Shown here one piece after another: positions 46,946 to 55,308 of a stretch of DNA of 62,666 nt (its first letter is position 1; the number at the start of each line of letters is the position of its first letter). The translations under genes were made by a program, and so were the position numbers. The notes beneath the pieces were generated by a model. It worked only from the letters and a program-made list of their open reading frames with translations. It did no database searches and was not told where the DNA came from. The DNA lies in contig JAAYJK010000102.1 of the NCBI GenBank assembly GCA_012522955.1, positions 1 to 62,666 on the forward strand. Direction: 5' to 3'. This DNA is from Syntrophomonadaceae bacterium. GTDB lineage: Bacteria; Bacillota; Syntrophomonadia; Syntrophomonadales; Syntrophomonadaceae.

Positions 46946-47962
46946 ATGTTGTTTAGAAAAATAGCATTAGTGCTGGGGCTGAGTTTGATATTCCTTACTG
47001 GCTGCGCTGGGACTTCTCAGCCCAATGAGGCTGAATTAAGAGCCTTTAATAAAATCTTGGCCCAGGATTATTCCCGAGAAGACTATGGGGTCATTACCCG
47101 GGAAGTTATGAATGGGGAGAGAGAAAAAAAGTTTAAAGCAGTGCAAAAGGTTTTTGCTACCCCTTCAGGAGACTATGCTTTTATTACCTGTCCCGTGGGC
47201 TATAATGGCCCCATAGAGCTGGCCGTAGTCATAGATGGAAAGAGCCATACTACTCTAGGTATGCGCATTGTAGAACATATGGAATCCGAAGATTATGTTA
47301 GAGATATGCATAATAGCTGGTTTACCGATCGTTTTAAGGGTAAATCTATAGCCCGCTATTTGGAGCAAGTTCATTTGGAAGCCCAAAGGGATAATGAAAT
47401 TATTATAATAACCGGAGCTACGGTCAGTACCGAGGCTATAGTCAACGGTGTCAACGCTTGCCTGGGAGTTTTGCAGGAATATGAGTGGGGGAAAACAGCC
47501 CCTGCAGTATCCTATATGGTTAAATTTGAAAAGGCTGAGGGGGACGGCCCGCAAGAAAATGGTACCCTTGCTATCCGGGCCTATGGTAGTATATTGGGAG
47601 AAATCACCCTGGATGAAATTCGGCAGCTGCCAAGGGTAAAGAGGACTATGAGCATACACTCCAGTACGGGTACTACTACTCATCAATTTACCGGAACCTT
47701 GCTGGCCCATGCAATATCCTTGCTGGATCCTGATCTGCTCACCCAATACAGCCAGGTTATGCCGGTGGGAGTAGATGATTATATTTCCAATATATCCATG
47801 GAAGAAGTGCTGGCAGAGAATTCAGTGTTTTTAATGTATGAGGATAATGGCCAACCACTGCTGACCAAAGAGGGCCAAGCTGGTGCTATGCGGGTAGTAG
47901 TTATAGATGATGTTTTTGGTCAGCGATTTACCAATTATATGATTGAAATTGTACTGGAGTAA
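46946..47962 (+). CDS. FMN-binding lipoprotein fused to a molybdopterin-like domain
   Basis: The 338-residue protein has lipobox LTGC (Cys20). An FMN-binding domain (about 60-180) contains TGATVST at 156-162; in this motif the Thr (T159) receives covalent FMN from ApbE. A C-terminal molybdopterin-like domain (about 205-338) has SIHSSTGTTTHQFTGTLLAH and a final GQRFTNYMIEIVLE. An ApbE gene lies two genes downstream, which supports flavinylation. It would be a membrane-anchored extracytoplasmic electron carrier whose second domain may bind the same type of ligand as its neighbours. Confidence 0.8.
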   Translation: MLFRKIALVLGLSLIFLTGCAGTSQPNEAELRAFNKILAQDYSREDYGVITREVMNGEREKKFKAVQKVFATPSGDYAFITCPVGYNGPIELAVVIDGKSHTTLGMRIVEHMESEDYVRDMHNSWFTDRFKGKSIARYLEQVHLEAQRDNEIIIITGATVSTEAIVNGVNACLGVLQEYEWGKTAPAVSYMVKFEKAEGDGPQENGTLAIRAYGSILGEITLDEIRQLPRVKRTMSIHSSTGTTTHQFTGTLLAHAISLLDPDLLTQYSQVMPVGVDDYISNISMEEVLAENSVFLMYEDNGQPLLTKEGQAGAMRVVVIDDVFGQRFTNYMIEIVLE

Positions 47963-47965
47963 GCT

Positions 47966-48292
47966 ATGGACAGGAATAAGATAAAGGCAAGCGTCTCTAC
48001 CCTATTAATTATATGTGGATTAATGTCTATTCTGACCGGTACCGTCTTGTATTTTCTGAACTACGGTATGTGGCTGTGCTTTACCCGTAAATATCTAAAC
48101 AATATTCATGTTATTAGTGGTTTCATAATGGGTGTTACGCTTATTATACATTTTGGGATGAATTATCAGGTTTACCGGGCTGAGCTGAAGGCCGCACTGA
48201 AAAAAGACGAAGAGGTTGCAAGGGGTAATGTTTACCGCCAGGTGAAGGATAAAGAGCGAGGTATGAAAAAAAAGAAGGACAGCTATGACTAA
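47966..48292 (+). CDS. DUF4405-like small membrane protein
   Basis: This 108-residue protein has two predicted membrane helices (about 10-32 and 46-66). His residues lie in NNIHVISGF and LIIHFGMNY, compatible with heme b binding as proposed for DUF4405/cytochrome-b-like proteins. The C-terminus is highly charged and cytoplasmic. It starts 3 bases after the FMN-binding gene and overlaps apbE by 8 bases. It could carry electrons across the membrane to the flavinylated lipoprotein, but this is inference. Confidence 0.65.
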   Translation: MDRNKIKASVSTLLIICGLMSILTGTVLYFLNYGMWLCFTRKYLNNIHVISGFIMGVTLIIHFGMNYQVYRAELKAALKKDEEVARGNVYRQVKDKERGMKKKKDSYD

Positions 48293-49301
48293 TAAGGACA
48301 GCAGAAGGGCCTGGTTGGCCTGGATTCTAATATGCTTCCTGGTCTTAGCGGGCTGTGTCCAAAAGCAAGCAAGGTTTTATCAACGAGATTTTTTGGCTAT
48401 GGATACTTACATAAGCTGCGGTATATGGGCCGAGAATCAAGAGCAGGCTGAATTAGCTTTAGACCAAGTGGAAAGGGTTTTTATAGAAATGGAGACCCTA
48501 AGCAACCGTTTTGATGCAAAGTCTCAAGTTTATCAGCTTAACCAAAAGGCAGGCAAAGGCCCAGTAGTAGTTAACCCGGATTTAATAGAGATGGTAAATA
48601 TAGCCCTGCAGTGGACAGAAAGGACCCAGGGAGCATTTAACATATTAATTGGCAGTGCTATGGATTTGTGGGGTGTGGGGGCTGAAAATCCTAGGGTACC
48701 GGAAGAAGAAGAAATAGCAGCAGTTCTCCCCCTAATGGACTGCAGCAAGATTATAGTGGATGTGGGCAACTCTACCCTGTTTTTAAGCCAAGCCGGTATG
48801 GTTATGGATTTGGGAGGAGTAGCAAAAGGATATGCTGTAGACCAGGCGGTGCTAATATTGCAAAGCATGGGGATAAAAGATCTGGTAATTGATGCCGGTA
48901 GTAACGTCTATACCCTAGGCAGGAGGGGCGATGACAGCCCCTGGAAGATCGGGGTCCAGGATCCTCGCCACCCGGAGGAGGTAGTCGCTTTGTTGGAAGT
49001 AAGTAACGCCGCTCTGGCCTCTTCGGGAGATTATCAAAGGTATTTTGAGCGGGCAGGAATTCTTTATCACCACATTCTTGATCCTGCCACTGGCTATCCA
49101 GCTCGAGGCAGCACTGGCACTACTGTTATTATGCAATCGGCTGTGGAAGCAGATATTTTATCTACCGCCCTTTTTGTCCTGGGCCCGGAGCAGGGCATAG
49201 CTCTGGCGGATAATTTGACTCAGGTCCAAGCAGCTTTGATTATTGGTGCCGACGGTGAATTATATGGAAATGATTCTTTAAGCCGGTTTAGGCTGGAATA
49301 A
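48285..49301 (+). CDS. apbE: FAD:protein FMN transferase ApbE (lipoprotein)
   Basis: ApbE moves FMN from FAD onto Thr of target proteins using Mg2+. The 338-residue protein has lipobox LAGC (Cys24), DTYISCGIW, the FAD/metal region MDLGGVAKGYAVDQAV (about 175-190) and DLVIDAGSNVYTLG, then HHILDPATGYPAR (about 262-274). It is anchored outside the membrane, where its likely substrate, the FMN-domain lipoprotein at 46946-47962, is also placed. It overlaps the DUF4405 gene. Confidence 0.93.
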   Translation: MTNKDSRRAWLAWILICFLVLAGCVQKQARFYQRDFLAMDTYISCGIWAENQEQAELALDQVERVFIEMETLSNRFDAKSQVYQLNQKAGKGPVVVNPDLIEMVNIALQWTERTQGAFNILIGSAMDLWGVGAENPRVPEEEEIAAVLPLMDCSKIIVDVGNSTLFLSQAGMVMDLGGVAKGYAVDQAVLILQSMGIKDLVIDAGSNVYTLGRRGDDSPWKIGVQDPRHPEEVVALLEVSNAALASSGDYQRYFERAGILYHHILDPATGYPARGSTGTTVIMQSAVEADILSTALFVLGPEQGIALADNLTQVQAALIIGADGELYGNDSLSRFRLE

Positions 49302-49314
49302 GGGATAACAAGCC

Positions 49315-49370
49315 GGTAAGTCCGAGATTCTTTAAAAACCGGAGGCTGCTATGACTTACCTAGTCTCGGA
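49315..49370 (+). promoter_or_regulatory. Candidate pseudoknot RNA before the ECF S gene
   Basis: Two interleaved complementary pairs exist: GGTAAGT (49315-49321) with ACTTACC (49354-49360), and CCGAGA (49322-49327) with TCTCGG (49364-49369). This a-b-a'-b' order is that of an H-type pseudoknot, as used by several compact riboswitches. It lies about 160 bases before the S-component start. Known classes such as preQ1 cannot be recognised by eye. Confidence 0.4.
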
Positions 49371-49531
49371 AGGATCTGGGACCGGGAAGAGGCTAAATAG
49401 AAGTTCATTTAAGCTAGAGTTATGGCCCCCCATGGCCAAGCCCCCAGGGAGTTATGCTGTTATTAACAGAACTCGGGATAGCCTGGCCCAAACTACAACA
49501 GGCAGAATAGAATAGGAGTTAGCAAACCTCT

Positions 49532-50071
49532 ATGAAAGCTTTTTTAAACCAATTCACGGTATTCGATCTGGTTCTTATAGCTATGATGGCTGCTCTGGGC
49601 GTAGCAGTAAAGCCAATTGTAGTGGGACTAGTACATATTTTGACCGGACCTTTGTTTATTCCTGGCGGTTCTTTAGCCGGAGGCTTTTATATGATGTGGC
49701 TGGTACTGGGGGCAGCCTTAATTAAAAAAAGGGGAAGCGCCAGCCTGATCGGTATGGTACAGGCTATCATGGTTCTGGCCGCCGGTATCTATGGCTCACA
49801 CGGTATGCTCAGCCTGTTAACCTATACTCTGCCTGGGATTGCCGTAGATCTGTTGCTGTGGCTAAGCCGCTGGCAGGCGGATGCCAAGCAGGCCATGTTC
49901 ATGGGAGGAATAGGAGCTAATCTCTGTGGAGTAATCTTATCTAATCTGATCTTTTTCCGACTGCCCCTACTTCCCTTGGTCTTTTCCATGAGTGCAGGGG
50001 CGCTGTCGGGAGCGGTGGGAGGATTGTTAGCGTGGTTCTTAGCTCAGCGCTTGAGTAAATTCAATATATAG
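49532..50071 (+). CDS. ECF transporter substrate-binding (S) component
   Basis: This 179-residue protein has about six predicted membrane helices and the small-residue-rich, Ala/Gly-motif style of ECF S components (FDLVLIAMMAALGVAVKPIV at the start). The pattern resembles YkoE-like members, but I cannot name a substrate. S components capture a vitamin or metal and toggle through EcfT. It is encoded with two ATPases and EcfT (50649-52706), so a complete transporter is present. Neighbours suggest a cofactor-linked substrate, such as a flavin, pterin or Mo/W species. Confidence 0.8.
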   Translation: MKAFLNQFTVFDLVLIAMMAALGVAVKPIVVGLVHILTGPLFIPGGSLAGGFYMMWLVLGAALIKKRGSASLIGMVQAIMVLAAGIYGSHGMLSLLTYTLPGIAVDLLLWLSRWQADAKQAMFMGGIGANLCGVILSNLIFFRLPLLPLVFSMSAGALSGAVGGLLAWFLAQRLSKFNI

Positions 50072-50101
50072 AAGCAATGGGAGTAAGGAGATAAAAAGGA
50101 T

Positions 50102-50629
50102 ATGGGAAAAGGTGAACGCTCTATTATTATAATATTGGCCATACTGTTGTTGTTGACCAGTCTGGGGATCTGGTATAACAGGCAGTATGCCAGGGAACAA
50201 GCCGCCCTACTGGAAGCAGCCGAAATTTTGGTCATGGAAAATGGTCAGGAGCGGACTCGGCTGAATCTGGAAATCATTAATAATCTTAAGGTGGTTGAAT
50301 TTACCGGACAATTGAAGAGTAGTGTGATGAAAAAGCCGGAGGAGCATATTTACACTGGCGTTCCTTTAGCTGAACTATTAGAATCAGCAGGAATCAGCTG
50401 GCAGGGAAAGCAAAGAGTGGTGGTGCGCTCGATAGACGGCTATGCAGTAGCCCTAAAAGTTAAGGAAATTAAAGGGCGGGATAATATCTATCTGATTTTT
50501 AAGGACCAGGGTAAATATCTGAGTTCTTACGGTACTAAAGATGGACAAGGACCCTACATGATAGTGATCCGGGGTGATAGCTTCAGCCAGCGCTGGGCCA
50601 AGTATGTCTGTGAACTGGACGTCCAATGA
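50102..50629 (+). CDS. Membrane-anchored small molybdopterin-like domain protein
   Basis: The 175-residue protein has one N-terminal membrane helix (about 6-24) and a single domain (about 40-175) with IYTGVPLAELLESAGISW, VVVRSIDGYAVALKVKEIKG and DGQGPYMIVIRGDSFSQRWA. The layout matches the domain repeated in the three lipoproteins upstream. It sits inside the ECF gene set, between the S component and the ATPases. This suggests it presents substrate to the transporter from outside. Confidence 0.65.
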   Translation: MGKGERSIIIILAILLLLTSLGIWYNRQYAREQAALLEAAEILVMENGQERTRLNLEIINNLKVVEFTGQLKSSVMKKPEEHIYTGVPLAELLESAGISWQGKQRVVVRSIDGYAVALKVKEIKGRDNIYLIFKDQGKYLSSYGTKDGQGPYMIVIRGDSFSQRWAKYVCELDVQ

Positions 50630-50648
50630 TACTGTGGGGGATTAGATT

Positions 50649-51305
50649 ATGATAGCAGTGGAAGCCAAAGCCATCCATTTCAGGTATCCGGAACAGATTA
50701 CACCGGTTTTAGACGGGCTTGATTTTCAACTGAAGTCCGGGCAGACGGCGGCTATTACGGGAGCTTCTGGGTGCGGCAAAAGCACCTTGGGATACTGCCT
50801 GTGCGGAGTTATCCCCAGGTTAATAAAGGGGGAATTCCGGGGAGAGGTAAGGATGCAGGGCAGGGTAGGTATAGTTTTTCAGGATCCGGACAGCCAGATC
50901 TTCCTGCCTACGGTGGAGGATGAACTGGCTTTTGGGCCAGAAAACCTCTGCCTTTCCCGTCTGGAAATAGGGGATAGAGTGCAGAGAACCCTGGATCTGA
51001 TGGGAATCAAAAACCTGCGCCAGGAGAACCCGGCTACCCTCTCCGGTGGACAGAAGCAGCTGGTAGTTTTGGGTGCAGTGCTGACCCTGGAACCAGACAT
51101 CTTGGTGCTGGACGAGCCTTTGGCTCAATTGGATGGAGCTGCTACAGATAGGGTGAAGTCTATATTATTGGCCTTGAAAAAGCAAGGAAAGACCTTGATT
51201 ATTATTGAGCATGACCAAAGGAATCTGCATCTGGCTGATGAGATTTGGCGCCTGGAACGAGGCCAGCTGTTTCAAGTATCCGGTAGGGGAGGTAATCAGG
51301 AGTGA
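50649..51305 (+). CDS. ECF transporter ATPase (EcfA/CbiO type), first
   Basis: A 218-residue ABC ATPase with Walker A GASGCGKSTLG (about 37-47), Q-loop VFQDPDSQIF, signature LSGGQKQLV, Walker B LVLDEPLAQLD and H-loop IIIEHDQ. It resembles the ECF/CbiO group (QDPDSQIF is typical). It overlaps the second ATPase by 4 bases, so the two are coupled. Confidence 0.9.
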   Translation: MIAVEAKAIHFRYPEQITPVLDGLDFQLKSGQTAAITGASGCGKSTLGYCLCGVIPRLIKGEFRGEVRMQGRVGIVFQDPDSQIFLPTVEDELAFGPENLCLSRLEIGDRVQRTLDLMGIKNLRQENPATLSGGQKQLVVLGAVLTLEPDILVLDEPLAQLDGAATDRVKSILLALKKQGKTLIIIEHDQRNLHLADEIWRLERGQLFQVSGRGGNQE

Positions 51306-51976
51306 ATAAAGAAACTGCCATTGAAACCAGGAATTTATTCTTTTCCTACCGGCCCCCCTGCCCGCTAATCGAAGCCCTTAATTTAACTGTATTCCAGGGA
51401 GAAGCGGTGGCTCTATTAGGACCCAATGGAGCGGGTAAAAGTACCCTGGGGCTACTATTAACCGGAATACTTAAGCCATCTTCGGGACAGCTTTTTGTTT
51501 TTGGGGAAGAGAGGCGGGACCTGCCCCTGTGCCGCATAGCCCAAAGGATAGGATATTGCTTTCAAAATCCAGATCATCAACTGCTAGCGGTTTCCGTAGA
51601 GGAGGAAATTGGCTTCGGATTAAAGTATAGTTTTAGGACCCCGGAATATATTGCAGCGGTGAGCAAAAAACTCTTAAACTTGTTTGAAATTGAACATTTG
51701 AGCCAGGTTTTCCCCCTGCACCTGAGTTGGGGAGAAAAGCGGCGAGTAGTTATAGCCGCCTGCCTAGCTTTAGAGCCGGATTTTTTGATATTGGATGAGC
51801 CCACCAATGGACTGGATGAAAAACAGATAGTAATTCTCAGCCGGGTGCTGGGCAGCTTACGTGAACAAGGTATAGGTATGCTGCTAATCAGCCATGACCA
51901 TAGATTTGCCCATAGCAATGCGGAAAGGATTCTATTGATGGAAGAGGGAAAGATTAGTCGTGACTACTATCTCTAG
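51302..51976 (+). CDS. ECF transporter ATPase (EcfA'/CbiO type), second
   Basis: A 224-residue ABC ATPase with Walker A GPNGAGKSTLG, Q-loop CFQNPDHQLLA, Walker B LILDEPTNGLD and H-loop LLISHDH. The signature motif reads LSWGEKRRV, with W and E replacing the usual Gly and Gln, so the composite ATP sites of this heterodimer may be asymmetric. The GTG start at 51302 overlaps the first ATPase, and its end overlaps EcfT by 17 bases. Confidence 0.9.
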   Translation: MNKETAIETRNLFFSYRPPCPLIEALNLTVFQGEAVALLGPNGAGKSTLGLLLTGILKPSSGQLFVFGEERRDLPLCRIAQRIGYCFQNPDHQLLAVSVEEEIGFGLKYSFRTPEYIAAVSKKLLNLFEIEHLSQVFPLHLSWGEKRRVVIAACLALEPDFLILDEPTNGLDEKQIVILSRVLGSLREQGIGMLLISHDHRFAHSNAERILLMEEGKISRDYYL

Positions 51977-52706
51977 CCTGGATCCCAGAACCAAACTGTT
52001 TTTAGTAGCTTGTCTTTCCTCAGCTGCTGTAATTATTAGTCATTGGGCTTTTCTCAGCGGGCTTCTGCTGGTATCGATTCTTTTTATGCTGCTTTTTGGA
52101 GTAAATCTGGGGGCTATGATGAAAAAAGCCCGCCTACTGCTCTATATGGTGATAGTTATTGCCTTTATGCAAAGTATTTTTGCCGCTTCCGGGCCCGCCT
52201 TAATCAGCCTTGGGCCAATAAAAGTGATTAGCAGCGGTGGTTTGCTTATGGCCTTGGAATTTATACTGCGAATGGGGATTATCTTGTGTTCGGCCGGGAT
52301 TATCTCTACTTCCAATAGCCGGGAATTAATTCAGGGCTTGGTGCAATTGAAGTTGCCTTATGAGCTTGCCTTTATGGCCTCTATGGGCCTTCGCTTTATT
52401 CCGGTTTTTGCTGAAGAATTCCAAAATACCTCCATTGCGATACAGCTTCGAGGCATAGATTTAAGGATGTTGCCCTGGCGGCAAAAGATTGAAGTAATAA
52501 TTGCTTTGTTCCAGCCGGTAGTAGTAGGAGCTATCATAAAATCTAGAGCTGTGTCTATGTCCATTGAGATGAGGGCATTTAGGGCTTACCCCGATCGCAG
52601 TAGCTACCGCTTGCTTCAATACAGCAAGCAAGACTATATGTTTATGATTGGTAGCCTAATAGTAATCAGCCTGGTTTTTGGGGTGTATTACTTGGCATTT
52701 AAGTAA
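51960..52706 (+). CDS. ECF transporter transmembrane component EcfT
   Basis: This 248-residue CbiQ/EcfT-family protein has about six membrane helices and the coupling-helix motifs with Ala-Arg-Gly type sequence (IQLRGIDLRMLP near 162 and EMRAFRAYPDRS near 203). It opens SSLDPRTKLFLVACL, a typical EcfT start. It couples the two ATPases to the S component. The GTG start at 51960 overlaps the second ATPase; no other S component is seen nearby. Confidence 0.9.
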   Translation: MTTISSLDPRTKLFLVACLSSAAVIISHWAFLSGLLLVSILFMLLFGVNLGAMMKKARLLLYMVIVIAFMQSIFAASGPALISLGPIKVISSGGLLMALEFILRMGIILCSAGIISTSNSRELIQGLVQLKLPYELAFMASMGLRFIPVFAEEFQNTSIAIQLRGIDLRMLPWRQKIEVIIALFQPVVVGAIIKSRAVSMSIEMRAFRAYPDRSSYRLLQYSKQDYMFMIGSLIVISLVFGVYYLAFK

Positions 52707-52814
52707 AAGCCTTATAGTTGGGGGGTCTTCATTGGGGACTAACAGGTTGTAAACAAGACTGGTATATACAAAACAAAGCATAGAGGTTGAGTTCAAATAG
52801 TAAGGATGGTAAGG

Positions 52815-53336
52815 ATGAAAGTGTTTTCTATCATAGGAATCTCCAAATCAGGCAAGACCACCACGGCAGAGGCCATAATATCGGAACTATGCCGTCGGGG
52901 ATATACTGTAGGTTCAGTTAAGGATATTCATTTTACAGGATTTGCCTTGGATCAGGAAGGAACCAATACCCATCGTCACAAGCAGGCCGGTGCCCAACCC
53001 GTAACCGCCCGTGGCCTATATGAAACGGATGTAATGTTTCCCCAGCGCCTTTCTCTGAGTGCTATACTGGCTTTTTACCATCAGGATTTCGTAGTATTGG
53101 AAGGAGCTTTGGATTTTCGGGGACCAGGAATTATAGCCGCTTGTACTGAGGGGGAAATAGAGGATAGAAAGCGGGATAATATTTTTGCTATAGCAGGACA
53201 AATATCCAATCGCTTGACCGAATACCTGGGTTTGCCGGTAATTGATGCCAGAAGCCAGGCCGGGAAACTGGTTGATTTAATTGAAAAGCTACCGGCCTGG
53301 ACGGGAAAGGAAGAGTGGATAGATAAGGAGAGCTGA
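52815..53336 (+). CDS. MobB-like molybdopterin-guanine dinucleotide biosynthesis protein
   Basis: This approximately 173-residue P-loop GTPase-like protein has Walker A GISKSGKTTTAEAII (about 8-22), VGSVKDIHF, and NTHRHKQAGAQ. These are typical of MobB, which helps make the guanine dinucleotide form of Mo/W cofactor. ATG at 52815 or 52806 could start it. It follows the ECF genes after a gap of about 110 bases and precedes a kinase-fold gene by 5 bases. Its presence is the main support for a Mo/W cofactor theme in this locus. Confidence 0.8.
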   Translation: MKVFSIIGISKSGKTTTAEAIISELCRRGYTVGSVKDIHFTGFALDQEGTNTHRHKQAGAQPVTARGLYETDVMFPQRLSLSAILAFYHQDFVVLEGALDFRGPGIIAACTEGEIEDRKRDNIFAIAGQISNRLTEYLGLPVIDARSQAGKLVDLIEKLPAWTGKEEWIDKES

Positions 53337-53341
53337 TAATA

Positions 53342-53989
53342 ATGGAAAACAAGCAACGGGAAGCCCTGCCCAGCAAAAAGAATTATGTATATCGGGAGCA
53401 GAGGGAAGAGCAAGACGTGGTGGTTAAAATATTTTCTGATCCCCAAAGGTTTCAAAGAGAGAAGGAGATTGGGGGTCTACTGCAGGGTTTTAATATAGCT
53501 ATTCCAGCTCGATTGGAGGTAGACCAGTACCGTAGCACCATAGTTTACCAGTATATTAAAGCCCAGGCGGTAGCAGAGCTGTTGGAAAGCTTGGATTTTC
53601 CTAAAGTTGAGGAAATCATAAAAAAGCTTTGTGCCTGGCTTAAAGAGTTCTATTCCATTATGGATGAGCAAAAAGAGAGCCCCTATATTTTGGGGGATAT
53701 TCATTTACGTAATTTCATCTTTGAGACAAGTTCTGGACAGGTGTATGGATTGGATTTTGAAGAATGCCGCCCAGGTCGAGTCGAAAGTGATGTGGCCCGT
53801 TTGTATGTGTTTATTTTGCATTATGATCCTCCTTTTACCCCCCGCAAAAAAGCCCTGGCTGCTCTATTCTGGGAAACCATGGCGTCTGCTCTGCCTATGG
53901 ATAAGAGCTTCCTTCGGCAGGAAGTGAAACGGGAATCTCTGGAGCTCATAAACCGGCGAGCCAGGAAAAACATGGCTATAAATGCTTAG
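53342..53989 (+). CDS. Small kinase-fold (phosphotransferase-like) protein
   Basis: This 215-residue protein shows a reduced protein-kinase-like fold. GDIHLRNFIF (about 118-127) is the catalytic loop (HxxN type) and YGLDFEECRPG (about 136-146) is the metal-binding Asp segment. This pattern occurs in aminoglycoside-phosphotransferase/Bud32-like kinases. The Gly-rich loop is not obvious. The substrate is unknown. It is 5 bases after the MobB-like gene and probably co-expressed with it. Confidence 0.65.
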   Translation: MENKQREALPSKKNYVYREQREEQDVVVKIFSDPQRFQREKEIGGLLQGFNIAIPARLEVDQYRSTIVYQYIKAQAVAELLESLDFPKVEEIIKKLCAWLKEFYSIMDEQKESPYILGDIHLRNFIFETSSGQVYGLDFEECRPGRVESDVARLYVFILHYDPPFTPRKKALAALFWETMASALPMDKSFLRQEVKRESLELINRRARKNMAINA

Positions 53990-54147
53990 CTCATAAGGAA
54001 TGGTCCTGGCTGGGTTTAAAGGAGGCAATCCCCCCTTGTTTTTTATAAGAAACTGGCTTGTCTAAGGCTGGTTGAGAGATTATGATAAGGTAGGAAGCTA
54101 AATACTGCAAAAAAGCAGTGAATTAATTTTGTGGATAAGGGGACAGT

Positions 54148-54720
54148 ATGCAAACACTAAAAGAAAAAATATTACAAGAAGGCATAGTACCCGGCAACAA
54201 TATGCTCAAGGTGGATAACTTCCTCAACCATCAATTGGATGTTGGTTTTATCAATGAAATTGGGCGGGAGTTTGCTCGAAGATTCCAAGAGCAGCAGATA
54301 AGCAAAATATTAACCATAGAAGCTTCGGGAATTGCAGTAGCAGCCATTAGCGCCCAGTACTTCAAAGTACCAGTGGTATTTGCCAAGAAGACCGAATCCA
54401 AGAACTTGGATGACGATGTTTATAAGAGTGAGGTGTTCTCCTTTACCAAAGATAAGACTTATTCCGTCATGGTTTCCAAAAAATATCTGAGCTCAGAGGA
54501 TCGGATATTGATAATTGATGATTTTCTGGCCAATGGCCGAGCCGCTCTGGGACTGAAGGATATAGTTGAACAGGCAGGAGCCCAGCTGGTTGGAATCGGC
54601 ATTGTGATAGAAAAAGGATTTCAATCCGGGGGAAAGATTCTGCGAGAAGCAGGGATCCAGGTGGAATCCCTGGCGATAATCAAAAGGATGTCACCTGGAC
54701 ATATTGTATTTCAGGATTAA
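54148..54720 (+). CDS. xpt: Xanthine phosphoribosyltransferase
   Basis: This 190-residue protein matches Xpt in length and motifs: [12 protein letters not shown] start, [12 protein letters not shown] (about 52) and the PRPP-binding loop [16 protein letters not shown] (about 114-129). It salvages xanthine to XMP in the cytosol. No purine riboswitch is visible upstream, although Bacillus xpt carries one. GGGGACAGT precedes the ATG. It stands alone before the SRP RNA. Confidence 0.93.
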   Translation: MQTLKEKILQEGIVPGNNMLKVDNFLNHQLDVGFINEIGREFARRFQEQQISKILTIEASGIAVAAISAQYFKVPVVFAKKTESKNLDDDVYKSEVFSFTKDKTYSVMVSKKYLSSEDRILIIDDFLANGRAALGLKDIVEQAGAQLVGIGIVIEKGFQSGGKILREAGIQVESLAIIKRMSPGHIVFQD

Positions 54721-54790
54721 TGCCTATTGCCAAGGGAAATTATTCATTTGCGTACAGCTCATTTTCGTGTTAAAATTGCCCTCTAGGAGT

Positions 54791-54818
54791 TTGAAAGAAA
54801 GCCGAGTCATAGTAAAAT
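54791..54818 (+). promoter_or_regulatory. Promoter of SRP RNA
   Basis: TTGAAA (54791-54796) and TAAAAT (54813-54818) with a 16-base spacer lie about 20 bases before the SRP RNA 5' end. Confidence 0.7.
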
Positions 54819-54837
54819 ATATTTAGAGTCATTAGAA

Positions 54838-55109
54838 TTGCCGTGCTAGACGGGGAATTAGCGGTGCCTTGTAACCTGCAACCCGCTGCAGCAGGGTCGA
54901 ATTCCTGGGCTGAGGGTATACTTTGTAAGGTCTGGCTTGAATAAGTGGCGTTGATACTTGGGTCCTTCGCAATGAGACATCTCGAACCGTGTCAGATCCG
55001 GAAGGAAGCAGCACTAAGTGATCCATCTTATGTGACGAAGGGGAGCCTGGGTGGAGTTAACTGTTCAGGTAACGCTTGGAAGGTATATTCGAAGCCAGGT
55101 GCACGGCAA
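54838..55109 (+). ncRNA. ffs: Signal recognition particle RNA, large bacterial type (scRNA/ffs)
   Basis: Ends TTGCCGTGC and GCACGGCAA are complementary and enclose 272 bases. The Alu domain is visible in CTAGACGGGGAATTAG and GGTGCCTTGTAACC. The S-domain helix 8 shows the near-universal GTGTCAGATCCGGAAGGAAG and CAGCACTAAG, where Ffh binds. Length and the Alu domain match the Bacillota large form. It directs membrane targeting with Ffh and FtsY. Its location before dnaX-recR is the same as in B. subtilis. Confidence 0.97.
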
Positions 55110-55120
55110 TATATTATAAC

Positions 55121-55166
55121 AAATAGTAGAGGATAAGCAGGTGTACCGGGTATAGCTGCTATTTTT
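55121..55166 (+). terminator. Terminator after SRP RNA
   Basis: AAATAG/CTATTT and GCAG/CTGC arms bracket 55121-55164, ending CTATTTTTG. It is 12 bases beyond the SRP RNA 3' end. Confidence 0.55.
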
Positions 55167-55308
55167 GTATTTATACTTGATTCCCCTGCGAGAAGTTATA
55201 TTTCGCGCCATTCCAGTTATGGAATCTATACTTGATTCTTATGCAGGAAAAGCCTTTCACCAAACGGAATAAGATAATGAATGCTAATTAAGAGAAAGGA
55301 AGTTCGAT

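Noticed and set aside
54000-54147. Purine riboswitch before xpt
   Set aside because: The conserved purine aptamer sequences are not seen; only a short CTGC/GCAG hairpin is present.
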